DNA from: Vigna angularis
Lineage: Eukaryota; Streptophyta; Magnoliopsida; Fabales; Fabaceae
Direction: 5' to 3'
DNA length: 64,000 nucleotides
Assembly (NCBI RefSeq): GCF_016808095.1
Contig: NC_068974.1
Location: forward strand, 2,480,001 to 2,544,000
The first letter of the stretch is position 1; the number at the start of each line of letters is the position of its first letter. Below are positions 1 through 11,677 of the stretch, one piece after another. The position numbers and the translations under genes are program-made. Under the pieces are notes generated by a model. It worked only from the letters and a program-made list of their open reading frames with translations, was not told where the DNA came from and searched no databases.

Positions 1-1014
1 TTTTTATCTTTAATTTCTATTTATTTTATAATTAAACATATTCCATCACAGTTCTTTTTATATACAAACTGTTTCTTTCACTCATAAAAAACATCGTTTC
101 TTTCATTTTCTCCTTATATCTCGCTCTCTGTTTCTTAAAAAGACTGAGCGTAGATGAATTCTTTTATATAATAATAATTAATGAGTTTTACTTAAAAAAT
201 ACTGAAATTTACGCTTATGATGAGTCATGACATTGTTTAAATTAAATAAATTCATTATCATTGACTCAACTTTGAGAGATTGAAAGTAAATTAGTATAAT
301 TCAAAAGATAGTGATTTTACATATTAATATATCTAAATTTAATATTTAGATACCGGCACAAAGTTCATAAAAAAAATGAATTTTTATATTTTTTTTTTAA
401 GTTTGAGGTTTAAATTTTTAGTACTAAAACCAAGGTTAACAAAAAATATAAACATAAAAAAGTATATATTGAATGAATTTTTTCCATCAATGTACATTTT
501 TCGTAAGTATTGTTGAATCTTATAGTATATTTAAATAAAAAATATTTTTTTCATAAATTAAAATCAACTTATAACCAGAAAGGGATTAAAGGTTTTTTTA
601 TACATATTCAGAATTAAAAATTGAATCTAAGAAAAAATCTGTTAAGTGTAGTTAGAGTGTCAGAAGAAAAATCCCTGTAGCAGTAATGTCTTGTAGCATC
701 AAAACAAATAACTGAGAATAAACCTCACTTTTCTCAATCCTAAACACAACAAAACACAACACAGACACCAAATCATCATCACTCACACACCACACCAGAC
801 CACAGTTTCTTTCAAAGGGAATCTCAATCTCAATCTCAACCTCTCCCATGTCCCTAACATTCTCCTTATAACCCTCCAAATCCAACATCAACACAACACA
901 CAACACCAACCTCAAAACCATAGACATAAAACATCATCAACGTTTTCATTTCAACACCTCATAAAGGCCCTCTAAAATCCAAACCTCAAAGACTGCTAAA
1001 ACCTTGTTGTTACA
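1..1014. other. AT-rich upstream region and presumed 5' UTR of the SRS gene
   Basis: No protein-coding exon is recognisable. Bases 1-650 are very AT-rich intergenic DNA. From about 650 to 1014 the plus strand becomes rich in A and C (runs of ACAACAC and CACACACC), as is typical of a plant 5' untranslated leader, and it runs directly into the SRS start codon at 1015. No TATA box or transcription start can be fixed with confidence. Confidence 0.4.
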
Positions 1015-2525
1015 ATGAACATGTTAGGCCTCAGAGACTTGGTCCTCATAGCTCCAACCCCTTCTCAACTTCACCACCATCAACACCAACACCAACACCA
1101 GCACCAGCACCAACACCACCCCATTTCAGCAGAGCACCATCCCAACCTTGCCTTGCCTTCTCCAGCTTCTCTCAGTGTTGGCCTTGGCATTTTCCCTCTG
1201 CTAACCGTTCCACACACCAATGATGTTCATGATCAGGTTCAGGACTGTGCCAACAACACCACCACCACCAACCACAACACCAACTACTGGAACCTCAAGA
1301 TGTGTGGTGTCTCGGAAGTGAATTCCACCAGAAAAGGTGTCATGAACGTGGAAGATGAGGCGAGCAACAAGCATGTGATGGAGAGTGAGGAAAGTGGTGA
1401 GTTTAGGGTGTGCCAGGATTGTGGCAATAGGGCCAAGAGGGATTGCAGCTACAAGAGGTGCAGGACTTGTTGCAAAGGACGTGGCTTTGATTGCAGCACT
1501 CACGTGAAGAGCACGTGGGTCCCAGCCTCTCTCAGACGCAGTGGTGGTAACAGTGGTAGTGATGGTAACGGTGATGGAGATGCTGATGCTGGTGCTTCTA
1601 AGAGGCTAAGAACAATAGGGTCATCCAAGAATGTTGCAGCTACTTCTCTTAGTTCAACTTCCAATGCTACCCCATCAAAGAGCTTTAGCATAGACACTAG
1701 CTCATGTCAACAAGGTGATTTCGTTATCTTTTTTCCAAAGATGTTAGATGCAAATGCTATCGATAGATCAGTCAAATACTTATTTAATCAAGATTTTAAA
1801 TTTCAATAATAATTATAGTTTCTTTTCATACTTTTTGACAGTGTAAAAAAATTACAGACAAATATGATATTTTATCACATTTGTGGTCATCATCGTTCCA
1901 AAAAATCCTGATGTTTTCTTAAATCTTGATGTTGTAATTCTTGATATCGTGAGAGATACAGATAGATGCAACTGATTTGATCACAGTTATGGCTGGAGAA
2001 ATCTCAAAAGCTTTGACAATATGGCCAAATGTTGCATGTGGCGTGAAGAATTTTGTATAAATTTTGATTAAAAAGCCTGATCAAACGAGTTAGGAAAGTG
2101 TTTTGATTAATTATTCTAGTACTTGTAGAAACACGTAAATAAAAGGGTGCAGATTATTTCTAAGGAACAAGTCAAATGTTGTAAAATTTTGGAATTTGGA
2201 TGTGTAAGTGGTTCTCTCTGGGATTGCAGATGCTGGTTTCAAGCAATCTTTGCCACGGCATGTGCGTGCACCTGCTGTGTTTAGGTGCCACAGAGTGTCT
2301 GCTATTGGGAGTGGTGAAGATGAGATTGCTTACTTGGCCACAGTGCATATCAGTGGCCATGTGTTCAAGGGGTTTCTGTATGATCATGGTGCTGATGCCA
2401 GAAATGATGTGCCTAGTGTCTCTGAACTGCAACTGGGAAACAATGGAAGTGGAAAGAGTAATAATAGGGAATGTTCTTCTGCAATTGGGATTCCAACCAG
2501 TGCTTACCCTGCTTCTGTTTGCTGA
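1015..2525 (+). CDS. SRS: SHI/STY family (SHI-RELATED SEQUENCE) zinc-finger transcription factor
   Basis: Two exons, 1015-1714 and 2230-2525, join across a 515-bp GT-AG intron in phase 1 to give 331 aa. The protein opens MNMLGLRDL, followed by a His/Gln run (residues 20-35). The family's RING-like zinc finger lies at about 133-163, with C133, C136, C144, C149, C152, C153, C160 and H163, and the signature [11 protein letters not shown] follows. A Ser/Gly/Asp linker and a basic KRLR come next. Exon 2 encodes the second family domain, the IGGH dimerisation/activation domain (about 250-288, '[16 protein letters not shown]'). Known family role: nuclear activators of auxin biosynthesis genes (YUCCA) controlling gynoecium, stamen, leaf and lateral-root development. 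The residue after the third Cys pair is Tyr where STY1-type members have His, which fits the SRS5-like branch better than STY1. The family call is secure; the exact paralogue is not. Confidence 0.95.
1059..1123 (+). repeat. CAC/CAA/CAG codon repeat coding for His-Gln
   Basis: An imperfect hexanucleotide repeat of CACCAA/CACCAG inside SRS exon 1 encodes alternating His and Gln (residues about 20-35). It preserves the frame and is a likely site of length variation between alleles. Confidence 0.8.
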
Positions 2526-5500
2526 GATTTCTTCAAGGTACGAAAATTCTCCTACCAATGTTCAACATCCTCTTTAGTATGCTGATTCAGTTTCTTAAGT
2601 TATGGTTTGTGATTTAGTTTTTGACTTCAAAAGATGAGTTTGATCCTCCTGTTTTTTGTAACTGATAAATTTGATCTCTCACTTTTTAAGCTTAGTACAG
2701 ATAGACAAAATCTACTAATGTTCATTGAATATCAACATGCATCACACTGCAGCTACAATAACTAGCTTTATTGTGAAAAACAAAAATGAAATTTACATGT
2801 CTGTGAATTGAAACTAGAAACACTTATACTAAGATCATTTATAACCGAACAACTTAAAGCACATTTCATAGAATAATAACTGAGTTTTACTGAACTTTAT
2901 GTTCTGATAATGGTGACTAGTTAAAAAGTCCACCCTGCAGGTTATTACTAAACAAAGCTTAGAAAATTCTTGTGTCTCATAACTTTAATGAAACAGTGAC
3001 AAGTTTTCATCAATGAGTTGAGTTATTTGGAGAAGAGTCATCATGAAAACAAGTAGAGAGAGAGAGAGAGAAATGGAATTAGCAACTTGTCATGTCCCTC
3101 GGTACTTTACACTGTTGTGGTAATTTAATCTTGGTTTTTGTGTGAGAATTGAAAAATTGTTCCAACTTGATTGTTTAGTCAGATTCAATGACATGAAAGG
3201 TTAGCCAAATTCAAACTGAAACTTGGTTGAATCAAGCATAGGAGAAAAGTATAATTCATCAAACTAAACTAAACCAGACTGGTTTTATCATTTGACATGT
3301 TAAAATAAACCATTGGCATCTAAATTATGAAAGTGTTGAGTTTGCATTGGTTGATTTTGTTACAGTGTAAAGTGGGGTTGGAGAGAAGTGGTGACTTTAA
3401 AAATGGCACTTTGAATGAAAGGACAAATAGACAAAGAATGAATGTGCACTTTTTAATGTGTAATGAGAGTGTGTTGCATTTCCACTACCAAATTATCATC
3501 TGTGTCTGCATTCATGCGTGTGATAAGGCAAGATTCAACTGCACTTTGTCTGTATGCATATATTATATTTTCTTAGATCTACCAATCAACATCAGCTTTT
3601 GTTTTAATGCAACTTTTCTTTTGGAGTTTTTACCTTTGGTGTTAACCATAGGACATGAGAAGTTCTTTTATCTCCACACCATTTTTTTCATCATGTGATG
3701 TTAAAAAGTTATTACATTTTACTGTGTTTTCAAATTACTTGATAATTTTGATGTAGTAAATGCTTTGTTTTAACAAAATAAAAAACTATTTCATGTTAAA
3801 TGTTCTTGAACACACTATAGAGAAATGAAATATTTTTTAAACATGTTTGTAATTGTAACATCATCTATAAACCAAAAGGAAAATCAAATTTATTGCTTTC
3901 TTTGTCTTTTAACATCTTTACCATCTTACTAGATTAACAAAGTATTTGATATTTGTATTTATTTTTTCAGAAAAGAAAGCTACTATTTTTATGTAGCTTT
4001 TTTTATATAAAACATTGAAAGAATTAGAATGAGATGTAACATTACTCTTCTTATTTCTCTTTTATTATTTGTAGACCTGTTTTCAAAAGGGACAATGACA
4101 TTTTCTAGAGAATGTCACATCTAGTAGATATAATAATTTTCTTTTGACCATTCATGGCTACAATCCAACAACTAGTAACATCACTATTACATAGTTGTTA
4201 TATTCTTTTTTTTCTTACCCTTTCTTGTTTGACATCTTCCCAATGTTTTATTATGTTGATTTCAATTTTAAATCATGATGAAGGTAGAAAATAAAGCCAT
4301 CACATTGTATTTTGGTGATTTCTATTTAATTTTCTTCCATACAAAATTTTTAAATATTTTCAACTTTTTCATCTTAAATTATTGTTGTATTCTCATATAT
4401 TGGTGTCTTGATTTAGCAACCAATCATGTCATCACATCATTGTTGTCCATGTTTGCCATTGTTGTGAGAGTGAAATGCCTTGAAAAGAAAAGAAAAGAGT
4501 AAAGACTCAATAAAGTGAAAATTAGGGATGTGAAGGAAATGGAATAATGAAAAAGGCACACTAGTGATTTGTTGAAAATTTGCCTTATAATTTCTTCAAA
4601 TTGTTATGTCACTTCATTGGTTGCTTTATTCTTCTTATTTTACTTTGTATACTTTTTGATGGTCCATCTTATTTCTTGACTAGGAGGGTTAAGAATACTT
4701 TATATTATTATTACTATTATTAATATATAGTTTGGTGAAATTTATAAATAATTGTTTCCTTTTGTTCTTAAATGAATTTAAATTTTTTGCCTATATAGTA
4801 ACATATACTTATTTTTTATATTTTAAAATATATTATTTTTTTAATATACCATGATCTATTTAAGGAAAATAATTTGTGTAAGAATTTAGGTAAAAAATAA
4901 GTGATTTTTTGTTTTAGGAAAGATTAAATTGAGTCTTACTTATGCAAGTTGTGAGCTAATATGTTGGTTCATGTTTATTTTTTTATTTAATGATACTAAA
5001 AATGTTGATTACAAATATTATTGAAATATTTCATATTTAAAATTAAAAAAAGGAAGAAATTACTATAAATATTATCTATAATTTGTTTATGGACAACTCT
5101 TAAATTAGGGCTAAAGTAATACTAATGAAATTTGATTGGCAAAATGACAGGTGCTGGAGAATCTGCTGTTTTGCAGGGAAAAGAAACTGACACAGTATAT
5201 GTGGTCTTCTGTTACCTGTTCTGTAAATTTCTGTTCTAAAGAATGTTTATATATTCATATATAATATATATAGAGGGACCAGGTTTCAATTTCTTGCATC
5301 AGAATTGAGACATTTATTCGTGTTCAGGAATCTTATATTATGTTGTTCAGTGCTAAATCAGAGTTTTATTTTATCTCAATTTTCTTAAGCAGATGTTAGT
5401 TTCCACCTTCAGGGTTTTTTTTAAACTTGTATCTGGTTGATATTTGAAAAAAAATAAGTAGAAGAAGAAATGTATAAAAATAAGGTGATGATAATTAGTA

Positions 5501-6325
5501 GTTATGGAAAGTAATTTCTATTTTACAAGGAATGTAAGATATATGGGATTATAAGAAAAATATTTGTTAAAAAATAACAGTGATTTCAAAATGTGTCATC
5601 TGATTTTATCTGCTTTGATTTATCACATATTAGTTATTTAATGAATTTATCTAATTTTATTTATTAATGAGTCCAAAAATTTTGAATTTGGTTTTGTCCA
5701 CTAAAAGTTTGAAAGGTAAATAAGTTAGTTATTATTTTTTTAATTAAAATTTAAATAAAATTGAATTCAAACGTAGTTAATATTATAACTTAAAAATATC
5801 AAATAGTGGGTTGATAAGTTAATTTCATTTAATGTAAATTGGTAATCTAAAAAATAACAAATTTTATAACATAATAATATAATTTTAAAGAAAAGTAAAT
5901 TGGTAAATTAATTTGATTCATCATAGATTTAATTTGGATGAATTAAATTTTTAATAAATTAGATTCAAAATTAATTTGTATCAAAATTTTAATTATTTTA
6001 AAATTAATTCAAATTCATGATAGACTACTGATTAACTCACGAATTCATGTTTTGACATTAGTGCATAATATTAACCATGTTCTATTTTTAGATATTCACT
6101 ACCCTTTTTGTAGTTTCTTCTTTTGGTTTTCTGTATTTGAATCAAACTGACATTCAATTGTATCAATTTTAACTTCATCCAGATTTCCTTATCGAAATAT
6201 GTTTTGGTGGCAAGGATTTTCTAATACAATAAGAACTCTATTTTTATTATTAAAACAAAGTCTTCAATATTTTGAGTGTTAGGAACTAAACAAGTCCATG
6301 CACGGACCTCAATATATAGTTAATT
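2526..6325. other. Intergenic DNA downstream of the SRS gene, no gene recognised
   Basis: AT-rich, with short chance reading frames only. A short GA microsatellite lies near 3056-3071. A less AT-rich patch at about 5144-5236 could encode a 31-residue peptide beginning MTGAGESAVL, but it has no recognisable relatives or gene structure around it. The first few hundred bases presumably contain the SRS 3' UTR. Confidence 0.4.

Positions 6326-6374
<49 letters not shown>
6326..6374 (+). repeat. (TAA)n microsatellite
   Basis: About 16 perfect TAA units, grading into TAG/AGT and GAAGAAGATGAAG triplets that end at the target site of the adjacent MULE. Confidence 0.9.
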
Positions 6375-6419
6375 GTATAGTAGTAATAGTAGTAGTAAAA
6401 GAAGAAGATGAAGAATGAG

Positions 6420-7602
6420 GGTTTAATGTCTCGGTACGTCCCTATTTTCGGCGTGAATCTCAAATAGGTCATTTTTCTTTTCGACGTCTCAATTGAGTCC
6501 TTTTTTGTGTAAAATTATGGCAATTAGGGGTCTGCCGTCAAATTGAACAAACGGCCGTTAAGTTTGGGTTTGGTGGCATGATGACTGTATTGATTAATCA
6601 CACGTGACATTAAAAAAAAGAGTATGAATTGATTTTTTTTATTAAAAAATGGATTGCACAGATGTTAAATCATGTAACTTAAGGACAAACGACAAACTGG
6701 GAAAAAAAATTATGTATAGCTGCAACTGAGAAATCGAAATCAGATTGGGGAAAAAAATTGAACTCCAAATTAGGGTTCGTGGGAGAGAAAAAGAAACCCC
6801 AATAATTCCCCAATTCAAGCCCTTCAAAGAAATTTCCAAATCCAATTTCATAACCTAACCCCAAAATTGCAACAGTTGAATTCCAAATCATTTTACAATC
6901 TGCAGAAAGGGAATCAAAAACCACCACCCCCAATTCGCGGGCCACACGCGAAAACAGAGAACTCAAAAACCCCAAATGAAAACCCTTGCCACGAAACGCA
7001 GAATAGGGCTGCTTCTTCCCAATTAACCTAACCTGCTCCAAAAGTTCGGACTCAATGTGGACATTTTCCAGCACGTGAGCAATCAAGTTAAAAGCTGTCT
7101 CCTGCCTCTCCAAGAACTCCACAAACTCTTCCTCGAAGGAAATAACTTGCTGGAGCGAGGTTCGCCGATCGCGGAAATGATTACTTCGCCGGCGAAGGCA
7201 GTGAGCTCCTCGGCAAAATCCAGCGACGCTTGCGCGGCCTTGGAGACGTAGCCGGTGAAATCGACGAAAAAAGAGGTCACGGAATCGGCGTTGAAAGGGT
7301 GCGACCAGAAGGACTGAGTGAAGGAATTGGGAACGGAGCGTAGAAACTCGACTATGTACATTTAATTTTTTAATTCAAAAATTAAAAAAATATAATTGAC
7401 ACACGTTTTTAATGCCACGTAAATTAAAACTACACCGTCAGCATGCCACGTAATACTCTCCTTAACGGCGTTTGTTTAATTTGACGGCAGACCCCTAATT
7501 GCTCCAATTTTACAAAAATAAGGATCCAATTGAAACGCCGAAAAGAAAAGGGACCTATTTGAGATTCACGCCAAAAATAGGGACCTACCAAAACATTAAA
7601 CC
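6420..7602. mobile_element. Non-autonomous Mutator-like element (Pack-MULE type)
   Basis: The ends are inverted repeats: GGTTTAATGT at 6420 and ACATTAAACC ending at 7602. Similarity continues inward for about 200 bp on each side (shared blocks include CCCTATTTT, GAATCTCAAATAGGTC and AATTAGGGGTCTGCCGTCAA). The flanking 9-mers are aagaatgag (6411-6419) and aaaaatgag (7603-7611), an 8/9 match, which is the target-duplication size expected for MULEs. The interior carries no transposase. It is GC-rich with long minus-strand reading frames, as expected of captured host sequence. The terminal motif is shared with the larger element at 23834-26233. Confidence 0.88.
6680..7361 (-). pseudogene. Captured gene fragment inside the MULE, unknown family, frameshifted
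   Basis: On the minus strand, reading starts at 7361 (MYIVEFLRSVP...) and stays open through a segment rich in helix-forming residues (SKAAQASLDFAEELTAFAGE). Near 7160-7170 the sensible reading shifts to another frame and continues as 'QQVISFEEEFVEFLERQETA' and onward to about 6900, after which composition looks intron-like. A single-base indel between the two halves explains the switch. GC content is far above the surroundings, and the coding stretch stops at the inverted repeats, so it looks like an exon fragment of a host gene carried by the transposon. I do not recognise the parent gene. An alternative is a short intron rather than a frameshift. Confidence 0.55.
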
Positions 7603-8778
7603 AAAAATGAGATAAGTAAAGGATTTGAATACTCACTAACATAAAATGACATGCAATAACTAGTATTTATAGGAAAAAAATGATGATGTTGGAGATTTCA
7701 TGATAATGAGATAATGAGATAATGAGATATTTATAAGTATATATTTTATTTTTTTAAACTAGTTTCATTTTAAGATTGAGTTAAATTTAAATTTTAATAT
7801 GATGTTATTATTTAGAGTTTATTTTAGATGAAATTACTGTGACTATCATAATGCCTTTTATTTTAAGTTGGATGTGCTTTGTATAAAAGAGTGTATTGGA
7901 AATTTTATACCAATTAAAGATATGATTCAATTATAATATAAAAATAGATAATATTGTAAAAAAATTATAAGGTTGAATTAAATTTTATTAAATTAAAACT
8001 AATGCATATAAAAGTTGAAAACTCAATACATTAAAAAGATGAACATATCGATTATTCTTTATTTAATTAATATTTTTATTTATATAATTAATTATAAAAT
8101 AACTATAATTATTAGTATGTATTATTATATTATAACAAGAATGAATAATTAAAAAACTTTTTCAAACATCCTAGTTGGTAACAGCAATTTTGATTATGTA
8201 TCTTCTTGATGTAATAAAAAGAAATATTTTCATCTTTTTGTTTAAATTAAAAAAGTATGAAATTTATGTTTGACTTTTACTTTTGTTGGATATCAGATTG
8301 ACTCATATGTGTACTAGGATATATCTAAATATTTATTAAATAATTATTTTAAAAACGTTAGCAAAAAGTTATAATATTATAAAAAATCCAAATGTCTGAA
8401 AGATATTTTTCTTTTCTTTTCAATTTCAAATAACAAAAAATAATTATAATTATAAAATTTTAAACAAAAAATAACAATAAGTTAAGAATCTTTTAATAAC
8501 TTAACGAAACAAAAACATATTTATTCATTTTGATAATCATCCTCGTCTAATTTTTAACAAGTTTGGGTAACACATATATATATAATTGCGAATTTTATCA
8601 TATTGAAAGTAAAAACGGCATGATATTCTAAATTTAGAAAATAATATGTAAACGAAATATAATTAAATTTAATTTTGACCGAGTATAGTCAAAATTTAGA
8701 AATATAATATGTAACACCTGGTTTTCACAACTTACCAATTATAAGATAAAACATTCTAAAATCGGTAAAATAATAGAG

Positions 8779-8780
<2 letters not shown>

Positions 8781-8841
<61 letters not shown>
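8781..8841. repeat. (TA)n microsatellite
   Basis: About 30 uninterrupted TA units. Confidence 0.97.
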
Positions 8842-8844
<3 letters not shown>

Positions 8845-10471
8845 CATTTTTCATAAAAAAATTGTATAATCATCTAATTCTTTATTTTTTTTACATTATT
8901 CGTGAAGTGATTATCACAAAAGAAATAAACATAGCATAATAAACAAAAAACAACAAAAATAAAAGGGTAAAATGTAAAAGAATTATCTTAAGATAATTAA
9001 ATTATTTCAAATATAAGTTAAGGATGAATTAAATACAATAAATTATATATATACACACAAACAATTATACTAGACTCAATATCAAGATGTATCCTCTTGA
9101 TATTAAAATTCACTAAAGATGTGTATTTGTATATAGTGATATTTATGCTTTGTAGAGACATACACCTTACTACTCACAAAAGTTGTAGTCCTTAGGATAA
9201 CTTCTTTAAGAAGAAGTCTTCATGGCTTAGCTTCAGATTCACTGTTTGAGGTTTCTTTCTCATGAAGGTTTTTTCTGTGGTTGAAGCTTGAACTTTGCTT
9301 GCTCAGGTGCACCTGTGTCATTTTTGTCCATAATTTCTTGAATTTCATCAATTTCCTTTATTTCCCCACTTTAACTCTCTATTAATACCAAGAGTTGCAA
9401 AACAAACTAAATTGGGATGATTCATACAAAAATTTAACAAAATATAAATAAGATAAGTTTCAAATTCAACTCAAAATTAACTTATACTTGACACTTATCA
9501 GGCGCCTATCAATTTTGTTCAATTGCTCAAATTCTAAATCTATCAATCATTACAAAATCAACCAAAAACACTTAAGTATGAAAAAAAAATCATCCAAACA
9601 ATACAAATCAAATTAGTTATACACACCAAATAGATTCATCATACGGCCAAATTTCATTCTCAAAATAAAATAAATCATCAAAATGAAAAACATCAAATTT
9701 ACCAAACTCACGCACACCAAAACAATTAGCTTTCCTTACTTAACCAAATAGTTCACAAGACACTAACCAGCGAAACTCTTCACAATTTGCAAGATGCTCT
9801 ATTTACTAATATAAACATAAACAAACAATCAAAAGATATTATTATAATCACTGATCCATATAGACTCATATCGATGACTAAAAAGACACATACAAGTAAA
9901 AGAAGACTTACATGTAACAAATAACAAAAATAGACTAAAACTCAACTTATGCAAATGAAGAAACTTATCAATCCAAATCGAAGAGCTTATCACAAGGATT
10001 AATCCTACAATCTCAATTCTTCAATCAGACAAATAAAGAAAAAAAAATAAAAAATCTTTACCAAAACAGTTTCTAAAAGGATAATATATTTTAAAATAAA
10101 GAAATTAGTTCATAAAAAAACTATTTATATTAAAACTTTTAATATTAAAATAATCAAATCTTATTATTTTTTTATATCAATATCATTTCTAAAATATTAT
10201 TTTCTAAGTCTTTACATAAATTATAATAAAAAAATAATAAATTAAAATATTTTACTTATATGAATTGTATTTTATTAATTAGTTATTTAAAAAAATCTTA
10301 ACCTAATTTTTTTTTATCAAATATGTCAAGTCAAATTTGAAAAAACTTCAAGTCACAGTAAATTTACTCTTAATTATTATTAGCCACCTCTTTTTTCCCA
10401 TCAAAGATAATTTTCCGTAACAACAAGGTACATTCATTTCAAGACATTAAATATCACAAAATGAATTTATG

Positions 10472-10473
<2 letters not shown>

Positions 10474-10526
<53 letters not shown>
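10474..10526. repeat. (TA)n microsatellite
   Basis: About 26 uninterrupted TA units. Confidence 0.97.
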
Positions 10527-10528
<2 letters not shown>

Positions 10529-11100
10529 TAAATTGATTATTAAATAGATCTTTAAAAACTCAACCACCCACTATCTATATTTTCAATCTTGTTGATACAT
10601 CTTATCTCTTTAAAAGCTTTGATGTCATAATGTAAGAATAGAACATAATACTATCGCTCAAGTTTTTTTCTTCTTCTAAATTTAGAAATCCAAATTTATT
10701 TCATGCGAGTTGTCTATAGTCAGATAAACAAAACAAAATGGTTATATTCCTGTTATTTCTTTACCATGAAAAAGATAAAGATGAAATTATGCTCACACCC
10801 CTCATATTTTTCAAATCACACTGAGATTTCAGTTTTTGAATTTTTTTATATAAATCTTTCTTCCGTTCTAAAACTATTACATTATCACTTTTTTTACATT
10901 ATACATACATTTTTTTTGAATTTTAAAAGAATTTATACTCACACCACCTTATACAGAAAGTCACTGTAACGGTGGGATAAAAAGTAACAATAATTTGAAA
11001 GGAAAATAAAAACTATGATTTACTAAAAAAAATAAACATAGAACCAGAAATGTTTTCATGCATTCTTCTGTTGTCTTAAAGGATGACAAAATTAGAATTT

Positions 11101-11677
11101 TTGATAAAAATATTGAAGCAGAAACATCCTCAAAATGATTGCTTAAACCTTTTCATTCATTCATTAAAGGGTCACAAAATAATGTTCATAGTATGCAAAA
11201 GGGGAACCACTACACAAAATTAGGTATTACCAATCACATCCCTTCCTAAGGTTGGTACAAGGATGATCCACCAAACATTTCTGCACACAAATCTTAATGT
11301 CCTTCACTTCTTTTCTGTACATGTTTATTCAGAGCTGAAACCCCAGAGGCTCACCTGGGATATTATATATGTAAACAAAAAAGAATAGTTTCCAATGTTG
11401 TTTGACCCTTCTTGTTGATTCATTTACAATTGGGAAAAAAAGGCTTCTTGAGTAACTCTTAACAACATTGATCTACACTACAACATACATTAGCTGTGAC
11501 TATAATTAATATAAAAATCACAAACTGTAAGGGGTGAAGGATGAGCAAATTGCAGAAACATGCAACCCCTTCTGGCTATATTACCACAAAAATACCCTCA
11601 ACTAGTGTGTTGTAGGTCATTCTGTGCAATGATTATATCAATATGCTGGTTAGTGCTGTAACTGCAATTTGAATGTT
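11101..11677 (-). other. Presumed 3' UTR and downstream flank of PIP5K
   Basis: Less AT-rich than the DNA beyond 11100 and with no coding content. It follows directly on the PIP5K stop codon (11678-11680 in plus coordinates). The polyadenylation site was not fixed. Confidence 0.4.

Larger units (their letters stand above)
7612..11100. other. AT-rich intergenic DNA, no gene recognised
   Basis: Mostly A/T with two (TA)n arrays (8781 and 10474). A sequence resembling a gypsy LTR start (TGTAACACC, near 8710) is present without a partner. A less AT-rich stretch at 9170-9370 has a short minus-strand frame with no recognisable homology. Confidence 0.4.
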
